A program made the translations under genes and the position numbers. From assembly GCF_030518795.1 (NCBI RefSeq), contig NZ_CP130427.1, positions 6,076,001-6,140,000 of the forward strand: a stretch of 64,000 nucleotides of DNA, in the 5' to 3' direction. The notes below the pieces were generated by a model that was not told the origin of the DNA, searched no databases, and saw only the letters and a program-made list of their open reading frames with translations. The DNA comes from Micromonospora sp. NBRC 110009. Its GTDB lineage: Bacteria > Actinomycetota > Actinomycetes > Mycobacteriales > Micromonosporaceae. Shown here piece after piece: positions 1 through 8,700 of the stretch. Each line of letters begins with the position of its first letter. Position 1 is the first letter of the stretch.

Positions 1-1
1 C

Positions 2-244
2 GCCGAGTACCTGGACCGCAACTACGGTGGCATCCTCATCGTCTGGGACCGGCTCTTCGGCACCTTCGAGCCGGAACGGGCCACGGTCCGGTACGGGCTG
101 ACCAAGAACATCACCACCTACAACCCGCTGCGGGTGGCCACCCACGAGTTCGCCGCGATCTGGGCCGACGCCCGGTCCGCCCGCTCCTGGCGTGAGCTCG
201 TCGGCTACGTGTTCGGCCGGCCCGGCTGGCAGCCGTCCCGGTGA
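2..244 (+). CDS. Sterol desaturase / fatty acid hydroxylase family protein, C-terminal fragment
   Basis: Only the last 80 codons lie in the window. The residues DRNYGGILIVWDRLFGTF form the characteristic C-terminal signature of the membrane-bound di-iron sterol desaturase/fatty acid hydroxylase superfamily, which hydroxylates or desaturates lipid substrates in the membrane. The histidine clusters that bind iron would lie mostly upstream, outside the window. The stop codon overlaps the GTG start of the next gene (GTGA), so the two are probably translationally coupled lipid-metabolism genes. The family call is firm; the substrate cannot be told. Confidence 0.85.
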   Translation, partial: AEYLDRNYGGILIVWDRLFGTFEPERATVRYGLTKNITTYNPLRVATHEFAAIWADARSARSWRELVGYVFGRPGWQPSR

Positions 245-927
245 GGCGCCCCTGGCTCGCCCTGTTCGGGGTCGCCGTCGCGGTCGAACTGGTCGGGGTC
301 GCGCTGGACGCGACCCCGGTCCAGTGGCTGGCCAAGCCGCTGCTGGCCCCGCTGCTGCTGGCGTACCTCTGGTCGGTCCGGCGGCGGGTCGACGGCGTCG
401 CGGTCGGCCTGGTGTTCGCCACCGCCGGGGACGTGGCGCTGCTCGTGCCCAGGCCGGCCGCGTTCCTGGTCGGCATGGGCTGCTTCCTGGTCACCCAGCT
501 CGGCTTCCTCACCGCGTTCCTGCGGCACCGCCGGCCGCCGGTCCCGGCCGTGGTCGGCTACCTGCTGACCTGGGCGGCGGCGAACGCGCTGCTGTGGAGC
601 CCGCTCGGGCCGCTGCGGTTGCCGGTGCTCGGCTACAGCCTGGCACTGTCCCTGATGGCCGCCGCCGCGGCCGGGGTCTCCCGGCGCACCGCGGCCGGCG
701 GAGCGTTCTTCCTCGTCTCCGACCTGCTGATCGGGGCGGGCGCGGCCGGAGTGGACCTCCCCGGCGCCGGCCTGCTGGTCATGTCGACCTACTCGGCGGC
801 CCTCCTCCTGATCACCACCGGGAGCGCCCGCGTCAGGACCGTCGGATCGCCGCGCCGGTCCGGCGGCGCCGGGCGGTCGGCCCAACCGCAGAGCGTGACC
901 GCCCACAACCGGATAGAGTCCGGCTGA
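241..927 (+). CDS. YhhN family lysoplasmalogenase-like membrane protein
   Basis: A 228-residue, strongly hydrophobic protein with about eight predicted membrane segments. Its composition and the early WLAKPLLAPLLLAYLW segment match the YhhN/TMEM86 family. Characterised members are lysoplasmalogenases, which hydrolyse the vinyl-ether bond of lysoplasmalogens at the membrane. The GTG start overlaps the preceding sterol-desaturase stop by 4 bp, so an operon is likely. The C-terminal 35 residues are polar and not conserved-looking. Family assignment is good; enzymatic activity in this organism is inferred from the family only. Confidence 0.82.
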   Translation: MRRPWLALFGVAVAVELVGVALDATPVQWLAKPLLAPLLLAYLWSVRRRVDGVAVGLVFATAGDVALLVPRPAAFLVGMGCFLVTQLGFLTAFLRHRRPPVPAVVGYLLTWAAANALLWSPLGPLRLPVLGYSLALSLMAAAAAGVSRRTAAGGAFFLVSDLLIGAGAAGVDLPGAGLLVMSTYSAALLLITTGSARVRTVGSPRRSGGAGRSAQPQSVTAHNRIESG

Positions 928-967
928 GCCCCGCCCCCAGGACCTGTCGTCCCCTGTTGGAAGCGGT

Positions 968-3142
968 GTGGGCATGCGTCGACCGAGTCAGCCCTGGCCC
1001 GGCGAGAAACTGCTGAACCGGCTGCGTCGGCGGGACCCGGGCTATCGCCTCATTCGTCGGGCCGCCCGGCTGACGCTCGTCGCATCCCTGAGCTTCTACG
1101 TCTGCCGCTACGGCCTGGGCAACCGCACCCTCGCCACGTACGCCCTGTTCGGCACGGTCGCCATGGGCAGCTTCGCCCAGTTGCCGGGGCCGGCCGCGGT
1201 GCGGGCGCGAACCCTGCTCGCCGCCGTACCGGTGGCGTGGTTCCTCACGGCGGTCGGCACCGTGCTGGCGGTGCGCACGTGGGCGGCGACGGTCGGGATG
1301 CTCGTCATCGGGTTCGCCGTGGCGTTCGCGGGGGTCGGCGGGCCCCGCCTGGTGGGGCTGGCCAACGCGCTCCAGCTCTTCTACATCCTGGCCTGCTTCC
1401 CGCCGTATCAACCCGACACCCTCCCGGCCCGGCTGGCCGGCGTCACGCTGGGCATCGTCCTGGTCGCGCTCGCCGAGGTGACGCTCTGGCGGGACCCGCC
1501 ACCGGTCACCTTCGCGCAGCGCCTGGCCGAGGCGGCCGACGGCCTCGCCGATTTCCTCGAAACGACGGCCGCTGTGCTGGTCAAGCAACCCGGCGCGGAG
1601 CAGGCGGCGACGCGGCGCCACGCCCGGGCGGTCGAACTGGTCGAGCAGCTGCGGATGCGCCACCTGGCGGTGACGGCGCGCCCGACGTCGGCCGGCCGGC
1701 GCGACCGTGCGTGGCGGGACGCGGCGACGGCCGTGACGGAGGTGCTCACGGTCGCCGAGTCCCTCGCGGCCCAGCCGGGCACGAGCGGCAGCGGGGGCGC
1801 CGACCTGCCGGGCACGCTCCGGGGCTGCGCGGCGTCGCTGCGGCGCTCCGGCGACATCGCGGTGCGGCGAGCGGATGCCCCGGCCGCCGACGAGCTCGGG
1901 GCCGGCGAGTCGTTCGTCCAGCGACGCGCCCCGGCGGGGCGGGCGGAGGATCCGGCCGGGCTGCGTGCGGACGCACTCGCCCGGACCCTCGTCGAGCAGG
2001 TCAGGGTGTGCGCGACGGCCGTCCGGGTCGCCGCCGGTCGGCCCGCCCCGGGGCCAGCCGGCGCCGGCCCGGACCAGTTCTGGTACGCCCGGCGCAGCGC
2101 GTTGTCGCTGTACTGGCTGCAGCTCCGGGCACACCTCACCCCACGGTCGGTGTACCTGGAGGGAGCGGTGCGGCTCGCCGTGGCCCTGGCCGCCGCTCGC
2201 GCGATCGCCGGAACGATCAATTTGCAGCACGGGTTCTGGGTCCTGCTGGCGACGCTCAGTCTCATGCGGGCCTCCGCCGCCGACACCCGAACCACCCTTT
2301 GTCCGGCGCTGGTCGGCACCCTCGTCGGCGGCGCCGCCGGCAGCCTGCTCCTGGTCGCCTCTCCCGCCCACCAGGCGTACGCCGTGCTGCTGCCGCTCGC
2401 GATGGTGCTGGCCTTCGGCGTCGGCCCCCTGTTGGGGCTGGGCTGGGCCCAAGCGCTGCTGACCCTGCTGCTCATCGTCGTCTTCGCCCAGCTCACCCCG
2501 GTGAACTGGCAACTGGCCGCGGCCCGGGTGGTGGATGTCGCGATCGGTGCCGCGGTCGGCGTCCTCGCCGGCCTGCTGCTGTGGCCCCGGGGCAGCGGCG
2601 GCGAGCTGCGCCGGAACGCGGGGGCCTACCTGGACGCCAGCGGGCAGGCTCTCGAGAAGGTCGTCGAGGGGCTCGCCGGTACGGCGGACGCCCGCCGCGC
2701 CGTCGACGCGGCGCGGCGGGCGGAGGCGCTCGCCACCGCGTCCTTCGTCCAGTACCACGCGGAGCGCCACGATCCGCGCATGTCCGGCGTCAACTGGGAC
2801 GCCGTGTTGGGTGCGGCGCACCGGGCCAGCCACGGAGGGCAACTGCTCCTGTTCCACCGCCGGCCCGGGGTGCTCAGGCCGTGGCCCCGCGCCAGCGCCG
2901 CGCTGGTGCAGCGGGCCCACCGGCTGCGGTCCGGCTATGCCGAACTCGGTCGCCAGGTGTCGCAGGGCCGCGTCAGCCGCCCGCCGGCGCCGGCGGGCGC
3001 CGCCGGGGACGTCGTGGAGCAGGTGCACGAGCTGGTGCGCGGCGGCGAGACACGACCCGACGTGCTGTCCGTGGTGGAGGTCGAGGTCTGGCTCAGCGAT
3101 CTCGACGAGCACCTGCACCGCGTCGCCGCGCCACCGGCCTGA
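968..3142 (+). CDS. FUSC family (aromatic acid exporter-like) membrane protein
   Basis: A 724-residue protein with the two-module layout of FUSC/ArAE efflux proteins. A first set of membrane helices spans roughly residues 30-165, a soluble Arg/Ala-rich cytoplasmic region about 175-390, and a second helix set about 395-540 (LAVALAAARAIAGTINLQHG onward), followed by a soluble tail. Such proteins are proposed proton-driven exporters of aromatic acids or other toxic metabolites. The start is the GTG at 968; an in-frame ATG two codons later at 974 is equally possible. A second, shorter FUSC protein occurs at 22,208-23,335. The substrate is unknown. Confidence 0.8.
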   Translation: MGMRRPSQPWPGEKLLNRLRRRDPGYRLIRRAARLTLVASLSFYVCRYGLGNRTLATYALFGTVAMGSFAQLPGPAAVRARTLLAAVPVAWFLTAVGTVLAVRTWAATVGMLVIGFAVAFAGVGGPRLVGLANALQLFYILACFPPYQPDTLPARLAGVTLGIVLVALAEVTLWRDPPPVTFAQRLAEAADGLADFLETTAAVLVKQPGAEQAATRRHARAVELVEQLRMRHLAVTARPTSAGRRDRAWRDAATAVTEVLTVAESLAAQPGTSGSGGADLPGTLRGCAASLRRSGDIAVRRADAPAADELGAGESFVQRRAPAGRAEDPAGLRADALARTLVEQVRVCATAVRVAAGRPAPGPAGAGPDQFWYARRSALSLYWLQLRAHLTPRSVYLEGAVRLAVALAAARAIAGTINLQHGFWVLLATLSLMRASAADTRTTLCPALVGTLVGGAAGSLLLVASPAHQAYAVLLPLAMVLAFGVGPLLGLGWAQALLTLLLIVVFAQLTPVNWQLAAARVVDVAIGAAVGVLAGLLLWPRGSGGELRRNAGAYLDASGQALEKVVEGLAGTADARRAVDAARRAEALATASFVQYHAERHDPRMSGVNWDAVLGAAHRASHGGQLLLFHRRPGVLRPWPRASAALVQRAHRLRSGYAELGRQVSQGRVSRPPAPAGAAGDVVEQVHELVRGGETRPDVLSVVEVEVWLSDLDEHLHRVAAPPA

Positions 3143-3218
3143 CCGCCGACCGTAGCCGCCCGGCTGCGCACGGCCGGCGGGTATCCTGCTCCCGGTCGAG
3201 GGTACGGGGGGGTGGAGC

Positions 3219-3701
3219 GTGGCCAGGGAGAACGGGCGCAAGCTCATCGCCGCCAACAAGAAGGCCCGGCACGACTACACGATCCTGAAGACCTACGAGG
3301 CCGGGATCGTGCTGGCCGGCACCGAGGTGAAGTCGCTGCGCGAGGGGCGGGTGTCGCTGGTCGACGCGTTCGCCCAGGAGCGCGACGGCGAGCTCATGCT
3401 GTACGGCCTGCACATCGCCGAGTACGGCTTCGGCACCTGGACCAACCACCAGCCCCGGCGCACCCGCAAGCTGCTGCTGCACCGGGTCGAGATCGGCCGG
3501 ATCCTGGAGAAGCTGCGCGACGGCGGGATGACCCTGGTCCCGCTCTCGATGTACTTCTCCAACGGCTGGGCCAAGGTCGAGCTGGGTCTGGCCCGCGGCA
3601 AGAAGTCGTACGACAAGCGGCAAGCCATGGCGGAGCGGGACGCCAACCGGGACATCGCCCGCGAGCTGGGCCGCCGCCTCAAGGGCCGCCGACCCGCCTG
3701 A
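3219..3701 (+). CDS. smpB: SsrA-binding protein SmpB
   Basis: A 160-residue protein matching SmpB over its whole length. It has the N-terminal NKKARHDYTI region, the beta-barrel segment GTEVKSLREGRVSLVDAFA and a Lys/Arg-rich tail (KKSYDKRQAMAERDANRDI) that would fold in the ribosomal A site. SmpB binds tmRNA and delivers it to stalled ribosomes for trans-translation. The start is the GTG at 3219, preceded by a GGTGGAG-type ribosome binding site. No tmRNA gene was recognised directly downstream, so ssrA must lie elsewhere. Confidence 0.97.
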   Translation: MARENGRKLIAANKKARHDYTILKTYEAGIVLAGTEVKSLREGRVSLVDAFAQERDGELMLYGLHIAEYGFGTWTNHQPRRTRKLLLHRVEIGRILEKLRDGGMTLVPLSMYFSNGWAKVELGLARGKKSYDKRQAMAERDANRDIARELGRRLKGRRPA

Positions 3702-3743
3702 GTTCGCGACAACCACCCCCGACAGTTCCCCGCCGCCATCAAA

Positions 3744-3783
3744 TACAAGGTCTCTTGTACATCAGATGTTGTGGGTCTACCCT
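3744..3783 (+). promoter_or_regulatory. Promoter with overlapping palindromic operator upstream of the ArsR gene
   Basis: A perfect inverted repeat TACAAG-GTCT-CTTGTA (3744-3759) overlaps a candidate -35 TTGTAC (3756-3761). A -10 TACCCT (3778-3783) follows after 16 bp. Six bases separate the -10 from the ATG at 3790, so transcription would begin at or next to the start codon (leaderless mRNA). The palindrome is the obvious binding site for the ArsR-type product of the gene itself; that is inference. Confidence 0.5.
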
Positions 3784-3789
3784 GACGGC

Positions 3790-4365
3790 ATGACAGACGA
3801 GCCGGAGACCCTCCACCTCACCGATCCCCGCGCAATGCGGGCGCTCGCCCACCCCACCCGGCTGCGCCTCCTCGGCGAGCTGCGCGTCCGGGGCCCGCAG
3901 ACGGTCGGCATGCTGAGTGAGGTCGTCGACGAGGCGGTCGGCTCGGTCAGTTACCACCTGGGCAAGCTCGCCGAGCACGGCTTCGTGCGGGAGGCTCCCG
4001 AGCTGGCCCGCAACCGCCGGGAGCGCTGGTGGCGGGCGGCCCACGCCCGCACCAACTGGGAACCGATCGAGGCGCTCGGCGACCCGGAACGCAAGGCCGC
4101 CTCCGACCTGCTCCGCCGTGCCGTGCTGGACCGATACGTCGACCGGCTGCGGGCGTACCTCGACGCCGAGGCCACCCTCGACCCGGAGTGGGTGCGCGGC
4201 ACCGCCAGCAGCGATTCGTGGCTCCACCTCACCAGCGACGAGCTGGTCGAGCTGCGCACGGACCTCGAGGCGCTGGCCGCGCGCTGGCAGGCCCGCAGCG
4301 ACCCGGACCGGCCCGACGCCCGGACCGTCACGCTGATCTACCACACCTTCCGGGACCCGCGATGA
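3790..4365 (+). CDS. ArsR-family winged-helix transcriptional regulator
   Basis: The N-terminal part reads as an ArsR/HTH_20 domain: MRALAHPTRLRLLGELRVRG, then TVGMLSEVVDEAVGSVSYHLGKLAEHGFV as the recognition helix and wing entry. A C-terminal region of about 100 residues resembles that of larger ArsR-like regulators paired with transporters. Start chosen at ATG 3790 (191 residues); an upstream in-frame ATG at 3766 would sit almost inside the palindromic operator. Its last 4 bp overlap the following MFS gene, so it probably represses its own operon and the transporter. No metal-binding cysteine motif is apparent, so the inducer is more likely a small organic compound. Confidence 0.85.
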   Translation: MTDEPETLHLTDPRAMRALAHPTRLRLLGELRVRGPQTVGMLSEVVDEAVGSVSYHLGKLAEHGFVREAPELARNRRERWWRAAHARTNWEPIEALGDPERKAASDLLRRAVLDRYVDRLRAYLDAEATLDPEWVRGTASSDSWLHLTSDELVELRTDLEALAARWQARSDPDRPDARTVTLIYHTFRDPR

Positions 4366-5645
4366 CGTCGGCGCCGCGCCACCGGTCCCCGCTGTTCGGG
4401 CTGCTCGCCGGGCACGTGGTCTCGCTGACCGGCAACATGCTCACCCTCATCGCGCTGCCGCTGTACGTGCTGGCCGAGACCGGATCCCCGGCGGCCACCG
4501 GGCTCACCGGCGCGTTCGCCACCGCGCCCGTGGTGCTCGGCGGCGCCTTCGGCGGCGTGCTCGTCGACCGGATCGGCTACCGCCGGGCCAGCGTCCTCGC
4601 CGACCTGGTCTCCGGCGTGACGGTGGCCGCCATCCCGGTGCTGCACGCCACCGTCGGGCTGCCGTTCTGGGCACTGCTCGGGCTGGTCTTCCTCAGCGGC
4701 CTGCTCGACACCCCGGGTCAGACGGCGCGGACCGCGCTGCTGCCGGAGGCGGCGACCGCCGCCGGCGTACCGATCGAGCGGGCGATCGGCTGGTTCGAGG
4801 CCACCGAACGCAGCGCCCGCCTGATCGGCGCGCCCGTCGCCGGCCTGCTGGTCAGCGCGCTCGGCGCGCTGCCCGTGCTGGCGGTGGACGCGGCAACGTT
4901 CGCCGTCTCCGCGCTGGCGGTCGCGGCCCTGGTGCCCGCCGGCATGCGACCGGCCGGCGACCCGGACGCCGAGTCCGGCGGCTACTGGCGCGAGTTCGCC
5001 GCCGGGCTGCGCTTCCTGGTCCGCGAGCCCCTGCTGCGGGCGATGGTGCTGCTCGTCCTGGTCACCAACCTCTTCGACGCGACCAAGAGCAACGTCCTGC
5101 TGCCCGTGGTCGCCACGCGCGACCTCGGCGGGGCGACCGCGTTCGGCGTGCTGGTCGGCGCGATGGGCGGCGGCGCGCTGGTCGGCTCGCTGCTGTTCAG
5201 CGCCGTCGGCCACCGGCTGCCGCGCCGCGCCACCTTCGTCATCGCCTTCGCCGTCGCGGGCGGGCCGCCGTTCTGGGCGCTGGCCGCCGCTCCCCCGCTG
5301 CCGGTCGTCGCCGCGGTCTTCGCCGTGTCCGGCCTCGCCGCCGGCGCGATCAACCCGCTGATGGGCGCGGTGGAGCTCGAACGGGTGCCGGCGCAGATGC
5401 GGGCCCGCGTGTACGGCGTGATCGGCGCGGGCGCGTGGGCCGCCATGCCGCTCGGCGCGCTCGGCGCCGGGCTGGCCGTCGACCGGTTCGGCATCACCGC
5501 CACGCTGCTCACCGTCGGCACCTGCTACGTCCTGGTCACGCTCACCCCGCTGCTCGGCGGCCCGTGGCGGGCGATGCGCCGCCCCGCGCCGGCGGACCCT
5601 CGTCCGGACCCGGCACCGACCAGCACCGGGGCGCCGGTCGCCTGA
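4362..5645 (+). CDS. MFS transporter (drug/metabolite efflux type)
   Basis: A 427-residue protein with about 12 membrane segments. It has the MFS loop motif GGVLVDRIGYRRA after helix 2 and the pattern of the MFS_3/enterobactin-exporter-like subgroup (GLLDTPGQTARTALLPE, IGWFEATERSARLIGAPVAGLLV). It would use the proton gradient to export a small molecule. The ATG at 4362 overlaps the stop of the ArsR gene (ATGA), a typical regulator/efflux-pump operon. The C-terminal 25 residues are Pro/Ala-rich and probably disordered. The cargo cannot be deduced. Confidence 0.88.
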   Translation: MTSAPRHRSPLFGLLAGHVVSLTGNMLTLIALPLYVLAETGSPAATGLTGAFATAPVVLGGAFGGVLVDRIGYRRASVLADLVSGVTVAAIPVLHATVGLPFWALLGLVFLSGLLDTPGQTARTALLPEAATAAGVPIERAIGWFEATERSARLIGAPVAGLLVSALGALPVLAVDAATFAVSALAVAALVPAGMRPAGDPDAESGGYWREFAAGLRFLVREPLLRAMVLLVLVTNLFDATKSNVLLPVVATRDLGGATAFGVLVGAMGGGALVGSLLFSAVGHRLPRRATFVIAFAVAGGPPFWALAAAPPLPVVAAVFAVSGLAAGAINPLMGAVELERVPAQMRARVYGVIGAGAWAAMPLGALGAGLAVDRFGITATLLTVGTCYVLVTLTPLLGGPWRAMRRPAPADPRPDPAPTSTGAPVA

Positions 5646-5662
5646 CCGACAGCCGGGGTGTT

Positions 5663-5710
5663 AGGAGGGGCCCCCGGTACAACGCGAGGCGTTAACCGGG
5701 GGCCCCTCCT
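5663..5710. terminator. Bidirectional terminator hairpin with 16-bp perfect arms
   Basis: The left arm AGGAGGGGCCCCCGGT (5663-5678) and the right arm (5695-5710) are perfect reverse complements around a 16-base loop. The hairpin lies between two convergent genes, the MFS transporter (ending 5645) and the giant TIR/NACHT gene (ending 5765), so it can stop both. The GTTAGGAGGGGCCCC-like arm resembles stem-loops that recur in Micromonospora-type genomes, as far as I know. Confidence 0.8.
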
Positions 5711-5764
5711 TTCCTCAGGCGGCCACTCGGGCGAGCAGGGCGAACGCCCGGACCGTGGCGGGGG

Positions 5765-8700
5765 TCAGAACGGGGCGTCCACCGACAGCCGCCGCACCTG
5801 GGTCAGGTACGGGTCCAGCTCCCCCACCTCGAACCGGCAGGTGCCGATGACGTGCCAGAACTGGCCGCCCGGGTCGCCGTCCAGCTTGTACCGGCCGTCC
5901 GGGCTGACCGCGGCCCAGCCCTCCGGCAGGCCGATCAGGGTCGCCCGCAGTTGGGCGTGCTCCGGGTCGGCGACGTCCCACAGCCGGACCGTACCGTCGT
6001 CGCCGGCGCTGGCGAGCAGGCTGCTGTCCGGGCTGAACGCCACCGACCAGACCCGCCGGGTGTGCGCGGCCAGGGTGCCGTGCAGCCGGCCCGTGCCCGG
6101 ATCCCACAACCGGATGATCAGGTCGTCCCCGGCGGTGGCGAGCAGGGCGCCGTTGGCGCTGAACGCGCAGGACCAGAGCCGGCCGGTGTGCTCCGTGAGT
6201 AGGGTGCGCCGCTCGCCGGTGAGCGCGTCCCACACCACGGCGGTGCCGTCGTTGCTGGCGCTGGCGAGCAGCGTCCCCTCGGCGTTGAAGCAGACCGCGT
6301 ACACCCGGTCGGTGTGCTGCTCCAGGGTGAGCCGGCAGGTGACCGTGGCGGCGTCCCAGAGCCGGACGAGCTGGTCATCGCAGCCGGTGGCGATGGTCTC
6401 GCCGTCGGGGCTGAACGCCACGGCCCGCACCCGGCCCCGGTGCGGGGTGAGCGTGGCGAAGTGCCGGCCGGTCCGCCGATACCACAGCCGGACGGTGTCG
6501 TCGTCGTTGGCGGTCGCCAGGGCGTCCCCGTCCGGGCTGAACGCGGCCGCCCAGACGTGGTCGGTGTCCACGTTGAGCTCGCGTTCGTCGGCTCCGGTGT
6601 CGGTGTTCCACAGGTGCACCCCGCCGTCGCCGCTGGGTGCGGCGACCAGCGACTCGCCCGGGCAGAAGACCGCGGAGAGCAGCCGGTCGGCCGGGCTGGC
6701 GAGCTGTCGGACCAGCCGGCCGGTACGCGGCTCCCACAGCCGGACCACGCCGTCGTTGCCGCAGGCCGCCAGCACCTCCCCGTCGTCCCGGAAGGAGAGC
6801 GCGGTGACCCGGCGGCCGTGCCCGCGCAGGGTGTACTGGAGCTGTCCGGTGTGCACGTCCCACATCCGGGTGGTGCCGTCGTTGCTGCTGGTCGCCACCT
6901 GGGCCTGGTCCGGCCGCCAGACCACCGGCCAGACCGAGCCGCGGTGCCGGGTCAGCTCGTGGCGGAGCTGGCCGTCGGCGGTGTCCCAGAGCTGGATGCC
7001 GCCGTCGCTGGCGGCGGTGGCGAGCAGGGTGCCGTCGGCGTTGAACCGGACGCTGTAGATCGCCCCCCGCTGCCGGCCCAGCACCCGCACCGGCCGGCCG
7101 GTCTCCACGTCCCACAGCCGCAGCGCGCCGTGGGTGTCGCCGGTGGCCATCAGGCCGCCGTCGGGGTGCACGTCGAGGGCGTACACGTCGGCCTCGTGGC
7201 CGCGCGGCTGGCGCACCAGCTCCCCGTCGGTGGCCCGGCGGATCCACACCCGGCCGTGCTGGCCGACCGCGACCAGCGACCGGCCGTCCGGGGTGTGCAC
7301 CACCCGGTAGACCACCTCCGGCTCGCGGACCTCGAAGGCGGGCTTCCCGGAGGCGATGTCCCAGCCCCGCACCACGCCGGCGCTGTCCACCACCACGAGC
7401 CGGCGGCCGTCCGGGCTGAACGAGATGCCCCAGATCGGCGCCGCATGGCCGGACCACTCGTGGCGCAGCCGGGCACTCCGGGTGTCGTAGAGCCGGACCA
7501 CGCCCGCCGCGTCGCCGACCGCCAGCCGGCCCCGCCCGCCGTCGGTGAGCAGCGGCCACACCCAGCCGGCGAAGACGTCCTCGATGACGTGCCGCACGTC
7601 GCCGTGGTCGGCGTCCCACAGCCGTACGGTCAGGTCGGCGGCGCCGGTGACGAGTTGGTGCGAGGCGGCGTCGAAGCGCACCGCGTAGACCCGCCCCCGG
7701 TGCCCCTGGAGCGTGCGCACCGGCAGGCCGGTGGCCGTGTCGCAGATCAACACGCCGCCGTCGTCGCTGCCCACGGCGAGCACCGCCCCGTCCGGGCTGT
7801 ACGCCGCCGGCACCGGCAGCCGGCCCACCTCGAAGCCGTAGGAGACGCCCACGGCCGGCGGGGCGAGACCGGGCGCCACCGGGCGACCGGGGGCGATCAC
7901 CGCGCCGCGCAGCTCCGGCGCGCGCAGCAGCGCCGCGTCGGCGCTCACGTCGATCAGCGCGGCCCGGTGCCAGGTGCTGCCGGCGATCCGGGCGCCACGC
8001 AGGTCGGCCCGGAACAGCCGGGACCCGGCCAGCTCGGCGGCGCGCAGGTCGGCGCCGGTGAGCCGGGCCTGGTCCAGCCGGGCGCCGCGCAGCCGGGCGT
8101 GCTCCAGCCGCGCCTCGGTCAGGTTGGTGGCGACCAGGCGGGTGTCGGTCAGGTCGGCACCGGTCAGGTCGGCGCCGCCCAGCTCCCGGTGTGACAGGTC
8201 CTCGCCGCGCAGCACCGCGCCGCGCAGGTCCGCCCGGTCGGGCAGCCGCAACCGGGCGCTGAGCCGCAGCGCGTTGGCCCGGACGATCTCCCCGGCGGCC
8301 TCGTCGCCGAGCACCCGGGCGGTCCACGCGGTGCACCGGGCCGGGTCGGCGAGGTCGCCGAGGAACTCCACGGTCAGCCCCGACAGCGGGCGCACGGCCA
8401 GCGCCGAGGACTCCTCGCCCCGGTTGATCTGGGCGGCGATCCCCTCGGCGACCAGCCACTCCATCACCGAGGTGTGGATGAACCCGAAGAGCCCGTCGTC
8501 GGTGCGGACCAGCAGGCTGCCGGCCCCCACCGCGTGCACCGCCTGCGGCCCGGAGAGCCGGGACTCGGCCAGCCCGGCGAGCTGGCCGGCGGCCTCGGTC
8601 AGCTCGGCCAGGCGCAGGTAGGACTCGCCGCTCTCCCAGAGCTGGAAGGCCAGCCGGATCACCGCCTGCCACAGCTCGGGGCGGCGCAGGCTCACCGGCA

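Noticed and set aside
192..1016. Long open frames on both strands across the lysoplasmalogenase gene
   Set aside because: They encode Arg/Gly/Pro-rich sequence without family motifs and arise from the high GC content; the 241-927 frame has a clear membrane-protein composition and family match.
833..3259. An 808-codon minus-strand frame opposite the FUSC gene
   Set aside because: Low-complexity translation, and it covers a well-supported gene on the plus strand; an antisense shadow.
3702..3743. Possible tmRNA gene directly after smpB
   Set aside because: The gap to the next gene is too short and no tmRNA-like acceptor ends or tag sequence were seen.
6314..8194. Plus-strand frames with repeating Pro/Val/Gly patterns opposite the WD40 region
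   Set aside because: Their periodicity is the antisense image of the WD40 repeats of the real minus-strand gene.
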